A stretch of 64,000 nucleotides of DNA from NCBI GenBank assembly GCA_018710945.1, contig DVIW01000007.1, positions 55,532 to 119,531 on the forward strand, read 5' to 3'. Shown here one piece after another: positions 1 to 8,977 of this stretch (the stretch's first letter is position 1; each line of letters begins with the position of its first letter). The stretch is from Candidatus Aphodovivens avistercoris (GTDB lineage Bacteria > Actinomycetota > Coriobacteriia > Coriobacteriales > Eggerthellaceae). Below the pieces are notes generated by a model that saw nothing but the letters and a program-made list of their open reading frames with translations, had not been told where the DNA came from and made no database searches. The translations under genes were made by a program, and so were the position numbers.

Positions 1-206
1 GGTGCACGTCCAGCGGCAACTCCGTGGCGCGCGCGAGCTGCTTGACCAGCGGCACGCCCATCGACAGGTTCGGCACGAAATGGCCGTCCATCACGTCCAC
101 GTGCACGAAGCCCGCGCCCGCCTGCTCGATGAGCGCGATGTCGCGCCCCAGGTCCATGAAATCCGCCGAAAGGATCGACGGGGCTATCCTCACCGGTTCG
201 TACATG
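1..206 (-). CDS. rpe: Ribulose-phosphate 3-epimerase, N-terminal part, cut by the window edge
   Basis: Only the first 68 codons are present; the gene runs off the left edge. The product interconverts ribulose-5-phosphate and xylulose-5-phosphate in the pentose phosphate pathway in the cytoplasm. The reading begins [20 protein letters not shown], the standard start of the family (APSILSADF), and continues with the metal-site signature [11 protein letters not shown]. The ATG at 206 has a GAGGAG ribosome site just upstream. It is divergent from the Ogt-like gene. Identification is firm from these motifs; nothing can be said about the C-terminus. Confidence 0.95.
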
Positions 207-523
207 CGCGCCTCCTCGTTCGGCCGGCCTTGGCGCGGCGCGCAGCGGACCCTCCGCCGGCGCGCGCCCTTCGACCTCCCATTCTAGCGCACGCGGGGCG
301 CAACGCGGCGCCATCTGGGCCGGCGACGCGGAAAATGCCCCGTTGCGGGGAACGGGGCGGGACCGCCGCATCGGAAACTGCCTCCACCGCGACCGCGCGC
401 CCACCTCCGGAAATCGCTGCCGCGTCGGAAGCTGCCGCCGCCCAACCGCATCTGTGACGGCGTGCGTCCGCGCAGGGCGCGCGTGGCCTATAATGGGAGG
501 CAGCCGACAGGAAGAAGGCTTCC
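207..523. other. Divergent intergenic region between rpe and the Ogt-like gene
   Basis: This 317-base stretch carries no credible gene. It holds the rpe ribosome site at its left end and a perfect TATAAT on the plus strand near its right end, described separately. The middle is GC-rich with no clear -35 element, operator or strong hairpin that I can see. Confidence 0.6.
489..494 (+). promoter_or_regulatory. -10 hexamer of the Ogt-like gene
   Basis: A perfect TATAAT lies 29 bases before the ATG at 524, an appropriate distance for the promoter of that gene, and a GGAAGAAGG ribosome site follows. No good -35 match exists at 16-18 bases upstream, so the promoter may be weak or activated. Confidence 0.5.
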
Positions 524-1099
524 ATGGAAGATCGCGCCCGTCCCGTCCCCCGCCGCGCCGCCGCCCGCGCGCACGCCCGACCCGAAACCCGCCCGCACGC
601 CACCGCGCGCGACGCAGGGAGCTTCCATCCCTATCGCACGCCCTACGGGGTGCTGACCATCCGCGTGGACGCCGACGGTGTGACCGACGTGGCGCTGGGC
701 GACGTGGAGCTTTCCGGGCAGCGCCGGCCTACCGGGCTTGCGGCGCGCGCCGCCACCCAGCTGCAGGAGTACCTGGCCGGCAAGCGACGCAGCTTCGATC
801 TGCCCCTGGCGCCGCAAGGGTCGGCCTTTCAGCGGAAGGTGTGGGAGGCGGCCCGCCAGGTGCCCTACGGAACCTCGCTGACCTGCGCGCAGTTGGCCGC
901 GCAGCTGGGCGACGCGGAGGGCTTCCGCGCCGTGGGCGCCGCCCTGAAGAAGAACCCGCTGGCCATCCTCGTGCCCGCCCACCGCATCGTAGGCGCGAAC
1001 GGGCGGCCCTTGGGGGCCGGGCGCGAGGCACGCCTGAAAGAGGCCCTGCTGAAGATGGAGCGCGCCGCCTGCGCCCGCGAGGGCGACGGCACGCAGTAG
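524..1099 (+). CDS. Ogt/MGMT-family protein with Ala in place of the catalytic Cys (alkyltransferase-like)
   Basis: This 191-residue protein has the two-domain architecture of methylated-DNA-protein cysteine methyltransferases: an N-terminal degenerate domain, then the winged-helix DNA-binding part (FQRKVWEAARQVPYG near residue 105, FRAVGAALKKNP at 134-145). In true repair enzymes the active site reads PCHR; here positions 151-154 read PAHR, so the alkyl-accepting cysteine is replaced by Ala152. Known alkyltransferase-like proteins carry Trp or Ala there and flag O6-alkylguanine for other repair routes rather than repairing it; that role is inferred here. The arginine finger (Arg135) and Asn144 are kept. 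The first 33 residues are a low-complexity Arg/Ala tail. The start has a GGAAGAAGG ribosome site. Confidence 0.88.
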   Translation: MEDRARPVPRRAAARAHARPETRPHATARDAGSFHPYRTPYGVLTIRVDADGVTDVALGDVELSGQRRPTGLAARAATQLQEYLAGKRRSFDLPLAPQGSAFQRKVWEAARQVPYGTSLTCAQLAAQLGDAEGFRAVGAALKKNPLAILVPAHRIVGANGRPLGAGREARLKEALLKMERAACAREGDGTQ

Positions 1100-1215
1100 C
1101 GAAGCGGCCGGCCGACAGCGCGCAAACGCAAGCGGCTGCGGTGTCCGCCGTCAAGCCGCCCCAGCGGCCCTCGATCCCGCCGCACGCGCAGGCCGGCGCG
1201 CGCCGGCGCGGCACC

Positions 1216-2217
1216 CTATATCCCGTAGAACTCCGTGGTCAGCGGGCGGTCCGTCAGAAGCTCGCCCGCGCGGCGCGGGTCGGCGCCCTCCCATACCACG
1301 CGGCGCACCATCTCGGTGATGGGCAGCTCCACCCCGTAGTGGGCCGCCAGAACGCCGATGGTCTTGCAGGCCAGCGCCCCCTCCGCCACCATGTGCGTCT
1401 CGTTCGTGAAGTCCTCCAGCGTCTTGCCCTGGGCCACCATCTTGCCGAAGCGACGGTTGCGCGAGTGCTCGGAGGTGCAGGTGGCGATGAGGTCGCCCGT
1501 GCCCGCCAGGCCCATGCAGGTGATGGCCTCGCCGCCCGCCTTCACCACCAGGCGACTCATCTCGGCCAGCCCGCGCGTCATCAGCATGGCGGCGGTGTTG
1601 TCGCCGTAGCCCAGCCCGTAGCTCACGCCCACCGCGATGGCGATGACGTTCTTGAACGCCGCGCACAGCTCCACCCCGGCCACGTCCCGGCTCACGTAGG
1701 CGCGGAACCTCGGCGCGGCGAACACGTCGCGGAAGAACGCGGCCGTCTCGTCAGAGGGGCTGGCGATGACCGTGCCCGACGGGATGCCGCGCACCACTTC
1801 TTCGGCGTGGTTGGGGCCGGACAGCACCGCCAGGCGCTGCGCGTTGCCCATCTCGGCCTCGAACACCTCCACCGGCAAAAGCCCGCTTTCCGCCTCGACG
1901 CCCTTCGAGCAGATGATAAGGGGGAAGTCCGCGTCCACCACGTCGGCCAGAGCGCGCGCCACCCCGCGCAGAAGCTTCGAGGGCGTGACGATGACCGCCG
2001 CGCGGGCGCGCAGCAGCGCGTCGTGGTACGACGTAGTGGCCACCACGTCGGGATGCAGGTCCACATCGCTCAAGTAGCGCGGGTTGCGGTGCTTCGAGTT
2101 GATGGACGACACCACGTCCGAGCGGCGCGCCCACAGGCTGACGTTGTGCCCGTTGCCCGCCAGAAGCTGCGCGAGCGCCGTTCCCCACGACCCCGCGCCG
2201 ATGACCGCTATCTTCAT
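1216..2217 (-). CDS. gpsA: Glycerol-3-phosphate dehydrogenase [NAD(P)+]
   Basis: The 333-residue cytoplasmic enzyme reduces dihydroxyacetone phosphate to sn-glycerol-3-phosphate, the backbone for phospholipids. It begins MKIAVIGAGSWGTALAQLLA, the Rossmann dinucleotide-binding loop typical of GpsA, and has the substrate motif LSGPNHAEE (about residue 140), the catalytic-lysine region AAFKNVIAIA (about 190) and NTAAMLMTRG. The length is normal. The ATG at 2217 directly precedes the GxGxxG motif, so a longer upstream reading in the same frame was not used. It lies downstream of plsY, which uses its product, and der. Confidence 0.97.
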   Translation of the reverse strand: MKIAVIGAGSWGTALAQLLAGNGHNVSLWARRSDVVSSINSKHRNPRYLSDVDLHPDVVATTSYHDALLRARAAVIVTPSKLLRGVARALADVVDADFPLIICSKGVEAESGLLPVEVFEAEMGNAQRLAVLSGPNHAEEVVRGIPSGTVIASPSDETAAFFRDVFAAPRFRAYVSRDVAGVELCAAFKNVIAIAVGVSYGLGYGDNTAAMLMTRGLAEMSRLVVKAGGEAITCMGLAGTGDLIATCTSEHSRNRRFGKMVAQGKTLEDFTNETHMVAEGALACKTIGVLAAHYGVELPITEMVRRVVWEGADPRRAGELLTDRPLTTEFYGI

Positions 2218-2250
2218 GGCCTTGCGCCCCTTTCGCTCGATGCCTCCACG

Positions 2251-2340
2251 CGGCCTGCGCCCGCGTGCGATCCCGCCTCGCGCCGCAGCACTGCGCATAC
2301 GCGGCTTGCGCCCGCACGCGTCCCGGCTCCGCCCTGCGGC
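2251..2340. repeat. Two degenerate direct copies of a ~39-base GC-rich unit
   Basis: In the plsY-gpsA gap, 2251-2289 and 2302-2340 align over their whole length with roughly three quarters of bases identical and one indel. Both begin CGGC(C/T)TGCGCCCGC. No gene overlaps them. They may be a decayed tandem duplication or simply biased sequence. Confidence 0.45.
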
Positions 2341-2402
2341 CGCCGTCGCAAGCGCGCCCGGCCCGCGTCCGACGCGCCCGGCCGCCGTCCGCGCCGTCCT
2401 CC

Positions 2403-3056
2403 CTACGCTTCCTTCTTCTTCTGCCCGATGCGGCTTTCCGTGCCCGCGCGCAAACGCGCGATGTTGCTGCGGTGCGCCCAGATGACGGTGAGCGCCGCCA
2501 CCGTGCAGCACGTCCAGGCCGGCCACGCGCCCCAGAAGAACCACAGCGACACGAAGGGGCAGGCCACCGCCGCCGCCAGCGAGCCGGCCGACACGTAACG
2601 GGTCAGCGCTACCACTACGATGAACACCGCCAGCTCCACCAGCGCGCCCACGGGCCCGAACGTGAAGAACAGGCTGCCCACGGCAACCGCGATCCCCTTG
2701 CCGCCTTTGAACTTCAGCCACGGGCTGAAGATGTGGCCCCACACGCAGGCCAGAAACGCGATGCCCTGGTAGGTGGCGTAGGACAGAGGCGAGCCGTCGG
2801 TCAGCCCGCCGCCGGGCACGAACAGCCAGCACGCGACCAGCGGCAGCGCGCCGGCCAGCAGGCCCTTGCAGAAGTCCAGCACGAACACCGCCGCGCCGCC
2901 CTTCTTGCCCAGGGTGCGCATGGCGTTGGTGGTGCCGATGTTGCCGCTGCCGTGCTGGCGGATGTCGGTATGGTAGAACGCCTTGGAGATGACCACGCCC
3001 CAGGGGATGGACCCCAGAAGGAAGCAGACGACGAACAAGCACACCGCTACAAGCAC
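2403..3056 (-). CDS. plsY: Acyl-phosphate:glycerol-3-phosphate acyltransferase PlsY
   Basis: An integral membrane enzyme that transfers the acyl group of acyl-phosphate to glycerol-3-phosphate, the first acylation of phospholipid synthesis. The signature GSGNIGTTN lies near residues 36-44, with the later KFKGGKG loop and several hydrophobic segments. I chose the GTG at 3056 because an AGGAGG sits about six bases before it, whereas the frame can be extended to a GTG at 3080 that has no ribosome site; the shorter form starts directly at the first membrane segment (217 residues). It stands between der and gpsA. Confidence 0.93.
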   Translation of the reverse strand: MLVAVCLFVVCFLLGSIPWGVVISKAFYHTDIRQHGSGNIGTTNAMRTLGKKGGAAVFVLDFCKGLLAGALPLVACWLFVPGGGLTDGSPLSYATYQGIAFLACVWGHIFSPWLKFKGGKGIAVAVGSLFFTFGPVGALVELAVFIVVVALTRYVSAGSLAAAVACPFVSLWFFWGAWPAWTCCTVAALTVIWAHRSNIARLRAGTESRIGQKKKEA

Positions 3057-3173
3057 GAAAACCTCCTCGATTCCCTTCACGCCGCGCTGCCGCGCACCCC
3101 GCGCGCAACGCGCGAGGCGCCGGCCGCGGCCCCTCTCCGATGCGCGCCGCGCCGGCGGGCCCCGCCGCGGCCG

Positions 3174-4490
3174 CTAGTCCTTCTTCTTGAAGCGCAGCTG
3201 GACCGGCGTGCCCTCCAGATCGAAGGTCTTGCGCAGGCGGTTCTCCAGGAAGCGCTCGTAGTTGTCGTCCACGATGTCGGGACGGTTTACGAAGAAGGTC
3301 AGGCGCGGCGGGCAGGTGCCGGTCTGCGTGACGTACTTCATCCGCAGCACCGCCTTGCCCTTGCGCACGGTGTGGCCCTCTTCGCGGATGGCGCCCAGCC
3401 AGGTGTTCAGGCGGTTGGTGGGCAGCATCTGCGTGTAGCCGGCATACGCCTTGTCGATGGCCGTCCACACCTTGTCGACGCGCTTGCCGGTCAAAGCCGA
3501 GATGGCCACCACCGGTGCGTAGCCCACGAACGTCATGCGGTCGGCGATGCGCTCGCGGATCTCGGCCTTGCGGTCGGGGCCTTCGGCCAGATCCCACTTG
3601 TTCAGCACGATGATCAGCGCGCAGCCGCGCTCGGCGGCATATCCTGCCACCTTCTGGTCCTGGTCGGTCAGGCCGATGGACGAGTCGATGACCAGAAGCG
3701 CCACGTCGGCGCGGTCGATGGCGCGCATGGCGCGCACGAAGCCGTAGTACTCCACGTCCTCGTCGATCTTGCTCTTGCGGCGCAAACCGGCCGTGTCCAC
3801 GATGGTATAGCGCGTGCCGTCGTGGACGATGGTGGTGTCCACCGCGTCGCGCGTGGTGCCCGCCACGTCCGACACGATGGAGCGCTCCGAGCCCACCATG
3901 CAGTTGGTCAGCGAGCTCTTGCCAGCGTTGGGCCGCCCGATGATGGCGATGTTGATGGCCGGCTCATCATCGTCGTCCTCGGGAAGCTCCACCTTGCGCA
4001 GCTCTTCCACCACAGCGTCCAGAAGGTCGCCCGTGCCGTGCCCGTGGATGGACGAGATGGGCCACGGGTCGCCGAGCCCCAGCTGATAGAACTCCCACAC
4101 CGCTTCCTCGCGGGAGGGGTTGTCCAGCTTGTTCACGGCCAGGAACACCGGCTTGTCCGAACGGCGCAGGATGCGCGCCACTTCGTCGTCGTCGGCGTTG
4201 ATGCCGGTCTTGCCGTCCACCAGGAAAATGATGGCGTCGGCCTCGGCGGTGGCAGTGAACGCCTGGTTGCGGATGGCGCCCTGGAAGGCGTCGTCGTCGT
4301 TCATCTCGATGCCGCCGGTGTCCACCAGGCGGAAGCGCACGCCGTTCCAGTCGGCCTCGTGGTAGGAGCGGTCGCGCGTCACGCCGCGCATCTCGTGGAC
4401 GATGGCCTCGTTGGCGCGGGCGATGCGGTTGACGAAGGTGGACTTGCCCACGTTGGGGCGCCCCACCACCGCGACAAGCGGCAGATTCAT
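3174..4490 (-). CDS. der: Ribosome-associated double GTPase Der (EngA)
   Basis: The 438-residue protein contains two tandem G domains, GRPNVGKST near residue 10 and GRPNAGKSS near 185, followed by a C-terminal KH-like domain ending FKKKD. Both domains keep DTGG/DTAG switch motifs and NKLD/NKWD specificity motifs. Der is an essential factor for maturation of the large ribosomal subunit. The ATG at 4490 has an AAGGAA ribosome site. It lies 46 bases downstream of the DUF512 radical SAM gene, a pairing seen in many Gram-positive genomes. Confidence 0.97.
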   Translation of the reverse strand: MNLPLVAVVGRPNVGKSTFVNRIARANEAIVHEMRGVTRDRSYHEADWNGVRFRLVDTGGIEMNDDDAFQGAIRNQAFTATAEADAIIFLVDGKTGINADDDEVARILRRSDKPVFLAVNKLDNPSREEAVWEFYQLGLGDPWPISSIHGHGTGDLLDAVVEELRKVELPEDDDDEPAINIAIIGRPNAGKSSLTNCMVGSERSIVSDVAGTTRDAVDTTIVHDGTRYTIVDTAGLRRKSKIDEDVEYYGFVRAMRAIDRADVALLVIDSSIGLTDQDQKVAGYAAERGCALIIVLNKWDLAEGPDRKAEIRERIADRMTFVGYAPVVAISALTGKRVDKVWTAIDKAYAGYTQMLPTNRLNTWLGAIREEGHTVRKGKAVLRMKYVTQTGTCPPRLTFFVNRPDIVDDNYERFLENRLRKTFDLEGTPVQLRFKKKD

Positions 4491-4536
4491 AGCAGGTTCC
4501 TTCTTCTTGCTCTTGCGTTTCCGGTGCGCTCTTCGC

Positions 4537-5973
4537 CTAGGGAAGAGGGGAAAGCGCGCGGGCCAGCCGCGCGGTTTCCGCCAGGTACTCGTTCGGGTTA
4601 CAGGATACCACGGACGCCGGGCAGCCGGCCGCCTCGCTCACATCCTCCAAGGTCCACCCATCCAGGGTCAGGCCGTCGTCGTTGAACATCACCTGCGGCA
4701 GCAGAAACAGCGTCCGGGCGCCCTCGGCAGCGCTTGCGTCCTCGGCCGCGGCGGCGGCACGGATGGCGCGCGCCACGTCGTCGCCGGCAAGCAGGCCGGT
4801 CACGTCCACGTTGCCGCCGAAGAAGTCGTTCTCCACGTACAGCGGCTCCATCAGGCCCGAAAGCGGGCTTTCCGCCAACAGCGCGTCGAAGTGCCCGCGC
4901 AGAGCCTCGCCGGCGACGTAGCGCGCCCGGACTCCGACTGCCTTGAGCGCGCGAGCGCACTCCCGGGCGATGCCCGCCCCGTGCGCGGCGCGCCACTCGT
5001 CGGCCCGCGAGCGCACGATGCCGATGCCGTCCTCGAACATGCTGAAGTCGCCGTAATCGTCGGTGGACGGCAGGTTGTCCAGCAGCGCGTCGCCGAAGGC
5101 GCTGCGGTAGAACTCGTCGGCGGCGAACACCCACGGGGTCCCCCGCTCGGCCCGCGCGCGGCGCCGGAAGGGCTCGATGAGGTCCAGAACCGCGCGGGCG
5201 GCGCCCGGCTCGTTGAAGCTGCGGTCGAAGGCGCGCTGGTGGCGCGTGTAGCCCAAGGGCACGATGCCCACGTTCAGGATGCCCGGCCGCGCCCACGCCC
5301 ATGCGAGCGTCTCGCGCAGGGCCTCCCCGTCGTTGGCGCCCGGCACCAGCACGATCTGCGCATGCGCCTGGATGCCCGCCGCAAGCAGCCGTTCCAGCGC
5401 GTCCAGCCCGTGCTGGGCGTGGCGGCCCATCAGCTCCCGGCGCACCTCGGGCGCGACGGCGTGCAGCGACACGCGCAGAGGCGAGATGCGCTGCTCGACG
5501 ATGCGCCGCTCGTCGTCGGCCGAAAGGTTGGTCAGGGTGACGAAGGTGCCGGACAGAAAGCTCAGGCGGAAGTCGTCGTCGCGCAGGTACAGCGAGGGGC
5601 GCAGGCCCTTCGGCAGCTGGCGCATGAAGCAGAAGGTGCAGGCGTTGCGGCACTGCTTCACGCCGTCGAACACCGCCCCGTCGAACTCGAAGCCCCAGCT
5701 CTCGCCCTCGTCGCGCTCAAGCTCCACTTCTCCCGCGTCTCCGTCAAGATCGACGTAGGACACCTCGATGGCGTCGTCGGCGGAAAGCCAGCGCCAGTCG
5801 ATGAGGTCGCGCAGGGGATGTCCGTCCACCGCCAGGATGCGGCAGCCGGGCACGAAGCCGGCGTCGTCGGCAGTGCTTCCCGGCTCCACCGCGGCCACCA
5901 GCGCGCCGGCACCATGCATGGCGCATCCGGCGTCAGCCGCAGCCTCGATGTCTTTGGTGGGGTATCCTGCCAC
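4537..5973 (-). CDS. PDZ / radical SAM / DUF512 family protein
   Basis: A 478-residue protein with an N-terminal PDZ-like segment (about residues 20-90), a radical-SAM-type cysteine motif CRNACTFCF near residue 108 (Cx3Cx2C), and a DUF512 C-terminal region ending in a motif around SCNPNEYLAE. The iron-sulfur cluster would bind S-adenosylmethionine; the substrate is unknown for the family. The start is the GTG at 5973, supported by GGAAGG eight bases upstream; the next ATG would cut into the PDZ part. It sits 13 bases after the M23 peptidase gene and before der, suggesting co-transcription. Confidence 0.9.
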   Translation of the reverse strand: MAGYPTKDIEAAADAGCAMHGAGALVAAVEPGSTADDAGFVPGCRILAVDGHPLRDLIDWRWLSADDAIEVSYVDLDGDAGEVELERDEGESWGFEFDGAVFDGVKQCRNACTFCFMRQLPKGLRPSLYLRDDDFRLSFLSGTFVTLTNLSADDERRIVEQRISPLRVSLHAVAPEVRRELMGRHAQHGLDALERLLAAGIQAHAQIVLVPGANDGEALRETLAWAWARPGILNVGIVPLGYTRHQRAFDRSFNEPGAARAVLDLIEPFRRRARAERGTPWVFAADEFYRSAFGDALLDNLPSTDDYGDFSMFEDGIGIVRSRADEWRAAHGAGIARECARALKAVGVRARYVAGEALRGHFDALLAESPLSGLMEPLYVENDFFGGNVDVTGLLAGDDVARAIRAAAAAEDASAAEGARTLFLLPQVMFNDDGLTLDGWTLEDVSEAAGCPASVVSCNPNEYLAETARLARALSPLP

Positions 5974-5986
5974 AGGGCGCGCCTTC

Positions 5987-7120
5987 CTACAGGTAGCCCA
6001 TCGGGTCCACGGCCACGCCGTTCAGCTCCACCTGGAAGTGCAGGTGCGCGCCGAAGGAGTTGCCGGTGTTGCCCACCGCGCCGATGTTCTGGCCCCGCTC
6101 CACCTGCTGGCCCACCGACACGTACACGGCCGACGAGTGCATGTACTTGGTCACGAGCCCGTTGCCGTGGCTGATGACGATCCAGTTGCCGGCGCCGCCG
6201 TTGTAGCTGCCGTCGTTGGTGGCGTAGATCACCGTGCCGCTGTCGGCCGCGTAGTAAGGCGTGCCCTCGCCAGCGGCGAAGTCGACGCCTTTGTGGAAGG
6301 AGTTGTCGAAGGTGCGGTAGCCGAAGCTGCTGGAGATGCTGGCCGACGGGCAAGGATGCGCGAACTGGCCGGTGCCAGAGACGACCGAACCGCCCGGGCC
6401 GCCGCCCTGGGACTGCGCCGCCTCGGCGGCCGCGGCGGCCTGGCGCGCGGCCTCGGCCTCAAGCTCTTCCTGGGCCTGCAGCTCGGCTATCTCCTCGGTG
6501 ATCTTGTCGGCTTCCGCGCGCAGCGAGGCCTGGGTGGCCTCGATCTCGGAGCGCAGCTCGTCGGCGCGCTGCATCTCCTCGGCCGCCACGCGCTCTTGCT
6601 CGGTGTGCTCCTCGTAGGCCGCCTCGGCCTCGGCGCGCACGTCCTTGGTCTGCTGGACCAGCGCGGCGTCCTGGTCGATGATGCGCTGCATGGCGTCCCA
6701 CGCGGTCAGGAACTCGTCGAAGGAGCTCGTGCCCAGCACGACATCCAGCAGGCTGGACGAGCCGCCGCTTTTGTACATGGAGACGGCGCGCTCTCCCAGC
6801 TGGCCCTGCAGCACGACCAGCTGCGCCTCGGCGTCCTCCATGCGCTGCTGGGCGTCCTCGGCGGCGGCAACCGCCGCTTCGTGGGCGGCCACGGCTTCGT
6901 CGTAGTCGTCGTTGGCGGCGTTCAGGTCGGTCTGCAGCGCGTCGATGCGCTGCATCAGCTCGTCGGCCTGGGCCTGCAGCTCTGCGGAGGTTTCCGCATA
7001 GGCGGCGCCGCCCGAAAGCGGGGGCAGCCCGGCGACGGCAAGCGAGCCGGCCAGGACGAGGGCGCACGCGCCTGCGGCGGCGCGACGGCAGACAGTGCGT
7101 GGTGTGTTTCGAGATTGCAT
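5987..7120 (-). CDS. Secreted M23 (LytM-type) peptidase with coiled coil
   Basis: The 377-residue product has an N-terminal signal peptide (Arg-rich start, hydrophobic core ending near AYAE), a long coiled coil rich in Glu/Ala (about residues 40-235), a Gly-rich hinge, and a C-terminal LytM domain. The zinc ligands are visible: HKGVDFA and HLHF. It resembles EnvC/NlpD-like murein hydrolases or their activators in peptidoglycan remodelling outside the membrane. Because the HxH and HxxxD ligands are intact it is probably catalytically active. I start at the ATG at 7120; a GTG two codons upstream is possible. A TATGAT lies upstream at 7171-7176. Confidence 0.92.
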   Translation of the reverse strand: MQSRNTPRTVCRRAAAGACALVLAGSLAVAGLPPLSGGAAYAETSAELQAQADELMQRIDALQTDLNAANDDYDEAVAAHEAAVAAAEDAQQRMEDAEAQLVVLQGQLGERAVSMYKSGGSSSLLDVVLGTSSFDEFLTAWDAMQRIIDQDAALVQQTKDVRAEAEAAYEEHTEQERVAAEEMQRADELRSEIEATQASLRAEADKITEEIAELQAQEELEAEAARQAAAAAEAAQSQGGGPGGSVVSGTGQFAHPCPSASISSSFGYRTFDNSFHKGVDFAAGEGTPYYAADSGTVIYATNDGSYNGGAGNWIVISHGNGLVTKYMHSSAVYVSVGQQVERGQNIGAVGNTGNSFGAHLHFQVELNGVAVDPMGYL

Positions 7121-7252
7121 ATGCACCTGCTCTTTCGTTTTCCGCTGCGCGGGGGCGCAGCATCCCCCGCATCATAGCAAAAGCGAACGGTGCGGGCGAA
7201 CGCGCCCCCAAGATGCACAGAAAACGGCCCTGGGGAGCAGAGACGGGCCGCC

Positions 7253-8110
7253 TTACGCGCAGGGTAGCGCGGCCAGGGCCGCTTCCACGGCAGCGATCTG
7301 GTCCTCGGGCGTGGAGGCGCCCGCCGTCACGCCCACCACGGCGCAGCCGGCAAACCATGCGGGGTCCAGCTCGGAGGCGTCCTCCACGTGGTGGGTGCGC
7401 GCACAGCGCGCGCGGCAGATGTCGGCCAGGCGCGTGGTGTTGGACGAGTTGCGCCCGCCGATCACCACGAAGGCGTCCACGTGCTCGGCCAGCGCGGCGG
7501 CGGCCTCCTGGCGCTGGCGGGTGGCGAAGCAGATGGTGTCCTTCACCACCGGCTCGATGCCGCGCGCGCGCAGCTGGGCGATCACCGCGTCCAGCGCGGC
7601 GCGGGTCTGGGTGGTCTGCACCACAACGCCCACCGGCTCGCGCAGACCCTCCGGCAGATCCTCCGGCGCGGCCACCACCGACACGCGCGCGGCGTCGCCG
7701 CAGGCCTCGCAGGCGCAGGCGTGGATGCCCTCCACCTCGGGATGGCCCGCCTCGCCCACCACCACCACGTGCATCCCCGCGCGCGCCAGCGACGCGGCCG
7801 CCTTCTGGGCGCGGGCCACGTGCGGGCAGGTGGCGTCCACCAGCGGCAGCCCCCGCTCCTCCACGCGCCGCTTCACCGCCGGGGTCACCCCGTGGCTGCG
7901 GATGATGACCGTCTCGCCCGCTTGCGCGTCCTCCGTCGACGCCACGGCGCGCACGCCCTCGGCGCTCAGGCGGTCCACCACGCGCGGGTTGTGGATGAGC
8001 GGCCCCAGCGTGCAGGCGCGCCCGCCGCTGGCGACGGCCTGAAACGCCAGGTCGAGCGCGCGCTGCACGCCGTAGCAGGCGCCGGCTTGCTCGGCGCGCA
8101 CCACCTTCAT
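7253..8110 (-). CDS. ispH: 4-hydroxy-3-methylbut-2-enyl diphosphate reductase
   Basis: This 285-residue iron-sulfur enzyme makes IPP and DMAPP in the last step of the MEP isoprenoid pathway. Family landmarks are present: an early cysteine in GACYGVQRAL, LGPLIHNP, RSHGV, DATCPHV, and the late segments VIGGRNSSNT and VGVTAGASTPE. The three cluster cysteines (Cys12, the one in DATCPHV and one in DTICFAT) are all retained. The ATG overlaps the plsC stop by four bases, so the two are translationally coupled. Confidence 0.96.
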   Translation of the reverse strand: MKVVRAEQAGACYGVQRALDLAFQAVASGGRACTLGPLIHNPRVVDRLSAEGVRAVASTEDAQAGETVIIRSHGVTPAVKRRVEERGLPLVDATCPHVARAQKAAASLARAGMHVVVVGEAGHPEVEGIHACACEACGDAARVSVVAAPEDLPEGLREPVGVVVQTTQTRAALDAVIAQLRARGIEPVVKDTICFATRQRQEAAAALAEHVDAFVVIGGRNSSNTTRLADICRARCARTHHVEDASELDPAWFAGCAVVGVTAGASTPEDQIAAVEAALAALPCA

Positions 8111-8952
8111 CGGGCCTCCCCCGCCGCCGGGGCCGCCGCGTCGCCGCCGGCCAGCTCGGCGGTAGTGTGGTGCGGGATGGGATGCTCGGCGAACACCGCC
8201 GAGAAGTCGCGCCCGCCGGGGAACAGCGCCGCCATGTCCACCTGCTCGCGCGGCACCTGCTGCGACAGCGCGAAGCACTCGCGCATCGCGTACCACGCGC
8301 AGCCGTCCAGGCGGTCCTCCTTCGGCAGGAAGTCGAAATCGCTCACCAGCAGCGGGTCGCCGTACTCCACGGTGATCTTCGGGAAGCGGAAGAACTTCCC
8401 CTTCTGCTTCACCAGCTCGGCGTTGCGCACGGTCATCGGCAGGATGGGCGCCTTGGCCATCTTGGCGATGAACACCGCGCCGGCGTGGATCTCGGGCGTT
8501 TTGGAGCCCTTGCCGCGGCGCGTGCCCTCCGGCAGGATGCCCACGCACTCGTTGTTCTTCAGCATGCGGGTGGCGCGCTTGATGGCGGTGCGGTCGGCCG
8601 AGTCGCGCTTGATAGGGATGGCGCCCACGCGCGAGAGAATCTGCCCCACCAGCCCGCCGGCGTTGTCGAACAGGCTCTCGCGCCCGATGAGGCGCACCCA
8701 CTGCGACGGACGGGCCGCCAAATACATGAACGCCACGTCCAGAAACGAGGTGTGGTTGGCCACCACCAGCACGCCGCGGCGGTCTTTGAACCCGCGCAGG
8801 TTCTCGCGCCTGTCCACGCGGTAGCGGAAGCACAGCTTGAACACGGCGCCGATGACGATCCACGCCAGGTTGCCGAACCAGTGCGGGATCTGCTTTTCCG
8901 AGGACGTGCCGCCCAGCGGCATGTCCCACATCTTCTCGTAGGGCAGGAACAT
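8107..8952 (-). CDS. plsC: Lysophosphatidate acyltransferase family protein (PlsC-like)
   Basis: A 281-residue membrane-associated acyltransferase. The HX4D catalytic motif reads NHTSFLD and the substrate motif reads EGTRR, as in 1-acyl-sn-glycerol-3-phosphate acyltransferases that form phosphatidic acid. A hydrophobic stretch near residues 27-42 may anchor it. The last 20 residues are an Ala/Gly tail. It sits between cmk and ispH and overlaps ispH by four bases. The acyl acceptor is inferred from the family; related enzymes can act on other lysophospholipids. Confidence 0.92.
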   Translation of the reverse strand: MFLPYEKMWDMPLGGTSSEKQIPHWFGNLAWIVIGAVFKLCFRYRVDRRENLRGFKDRRGVLVVANHTSFLDVAFMYLAARPSQWVRLIGRESLFDNAGGLVGQILSRVGAIPIKRDSADRTAIKRATRMLKNNECVGILPEGTRRGKGSKTPEIHAGAVFIAKMAKAPILPMTVRNAELVKQKGKFFRFPKITVEYGDPLLVSDFDFLPKEDRLDGCAWYAMRECFALSQQVPREQVDMAALFPGGRDFSAVFAEHPIPHHTTAELAGGDAAAPAAGEAR

Positions 8953-8977
8953 GGCGGGTTTCGCCCTCCTTTTTCGG

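Noticed and set aside
1216..3597. Very long minus-strand frame that would extend gpsA by hundreds of codons
   Set aside because: The extra part overlaps plsY and der in another frame and is Arg-rich without homology; MKIAVIGAGSWG fixes the start.
2265..4685. Long plus-strand open frame opposite plsY and der
   Set aside because: Mirror image of two certain genes, low-complexity, without motifs or ribosome site.
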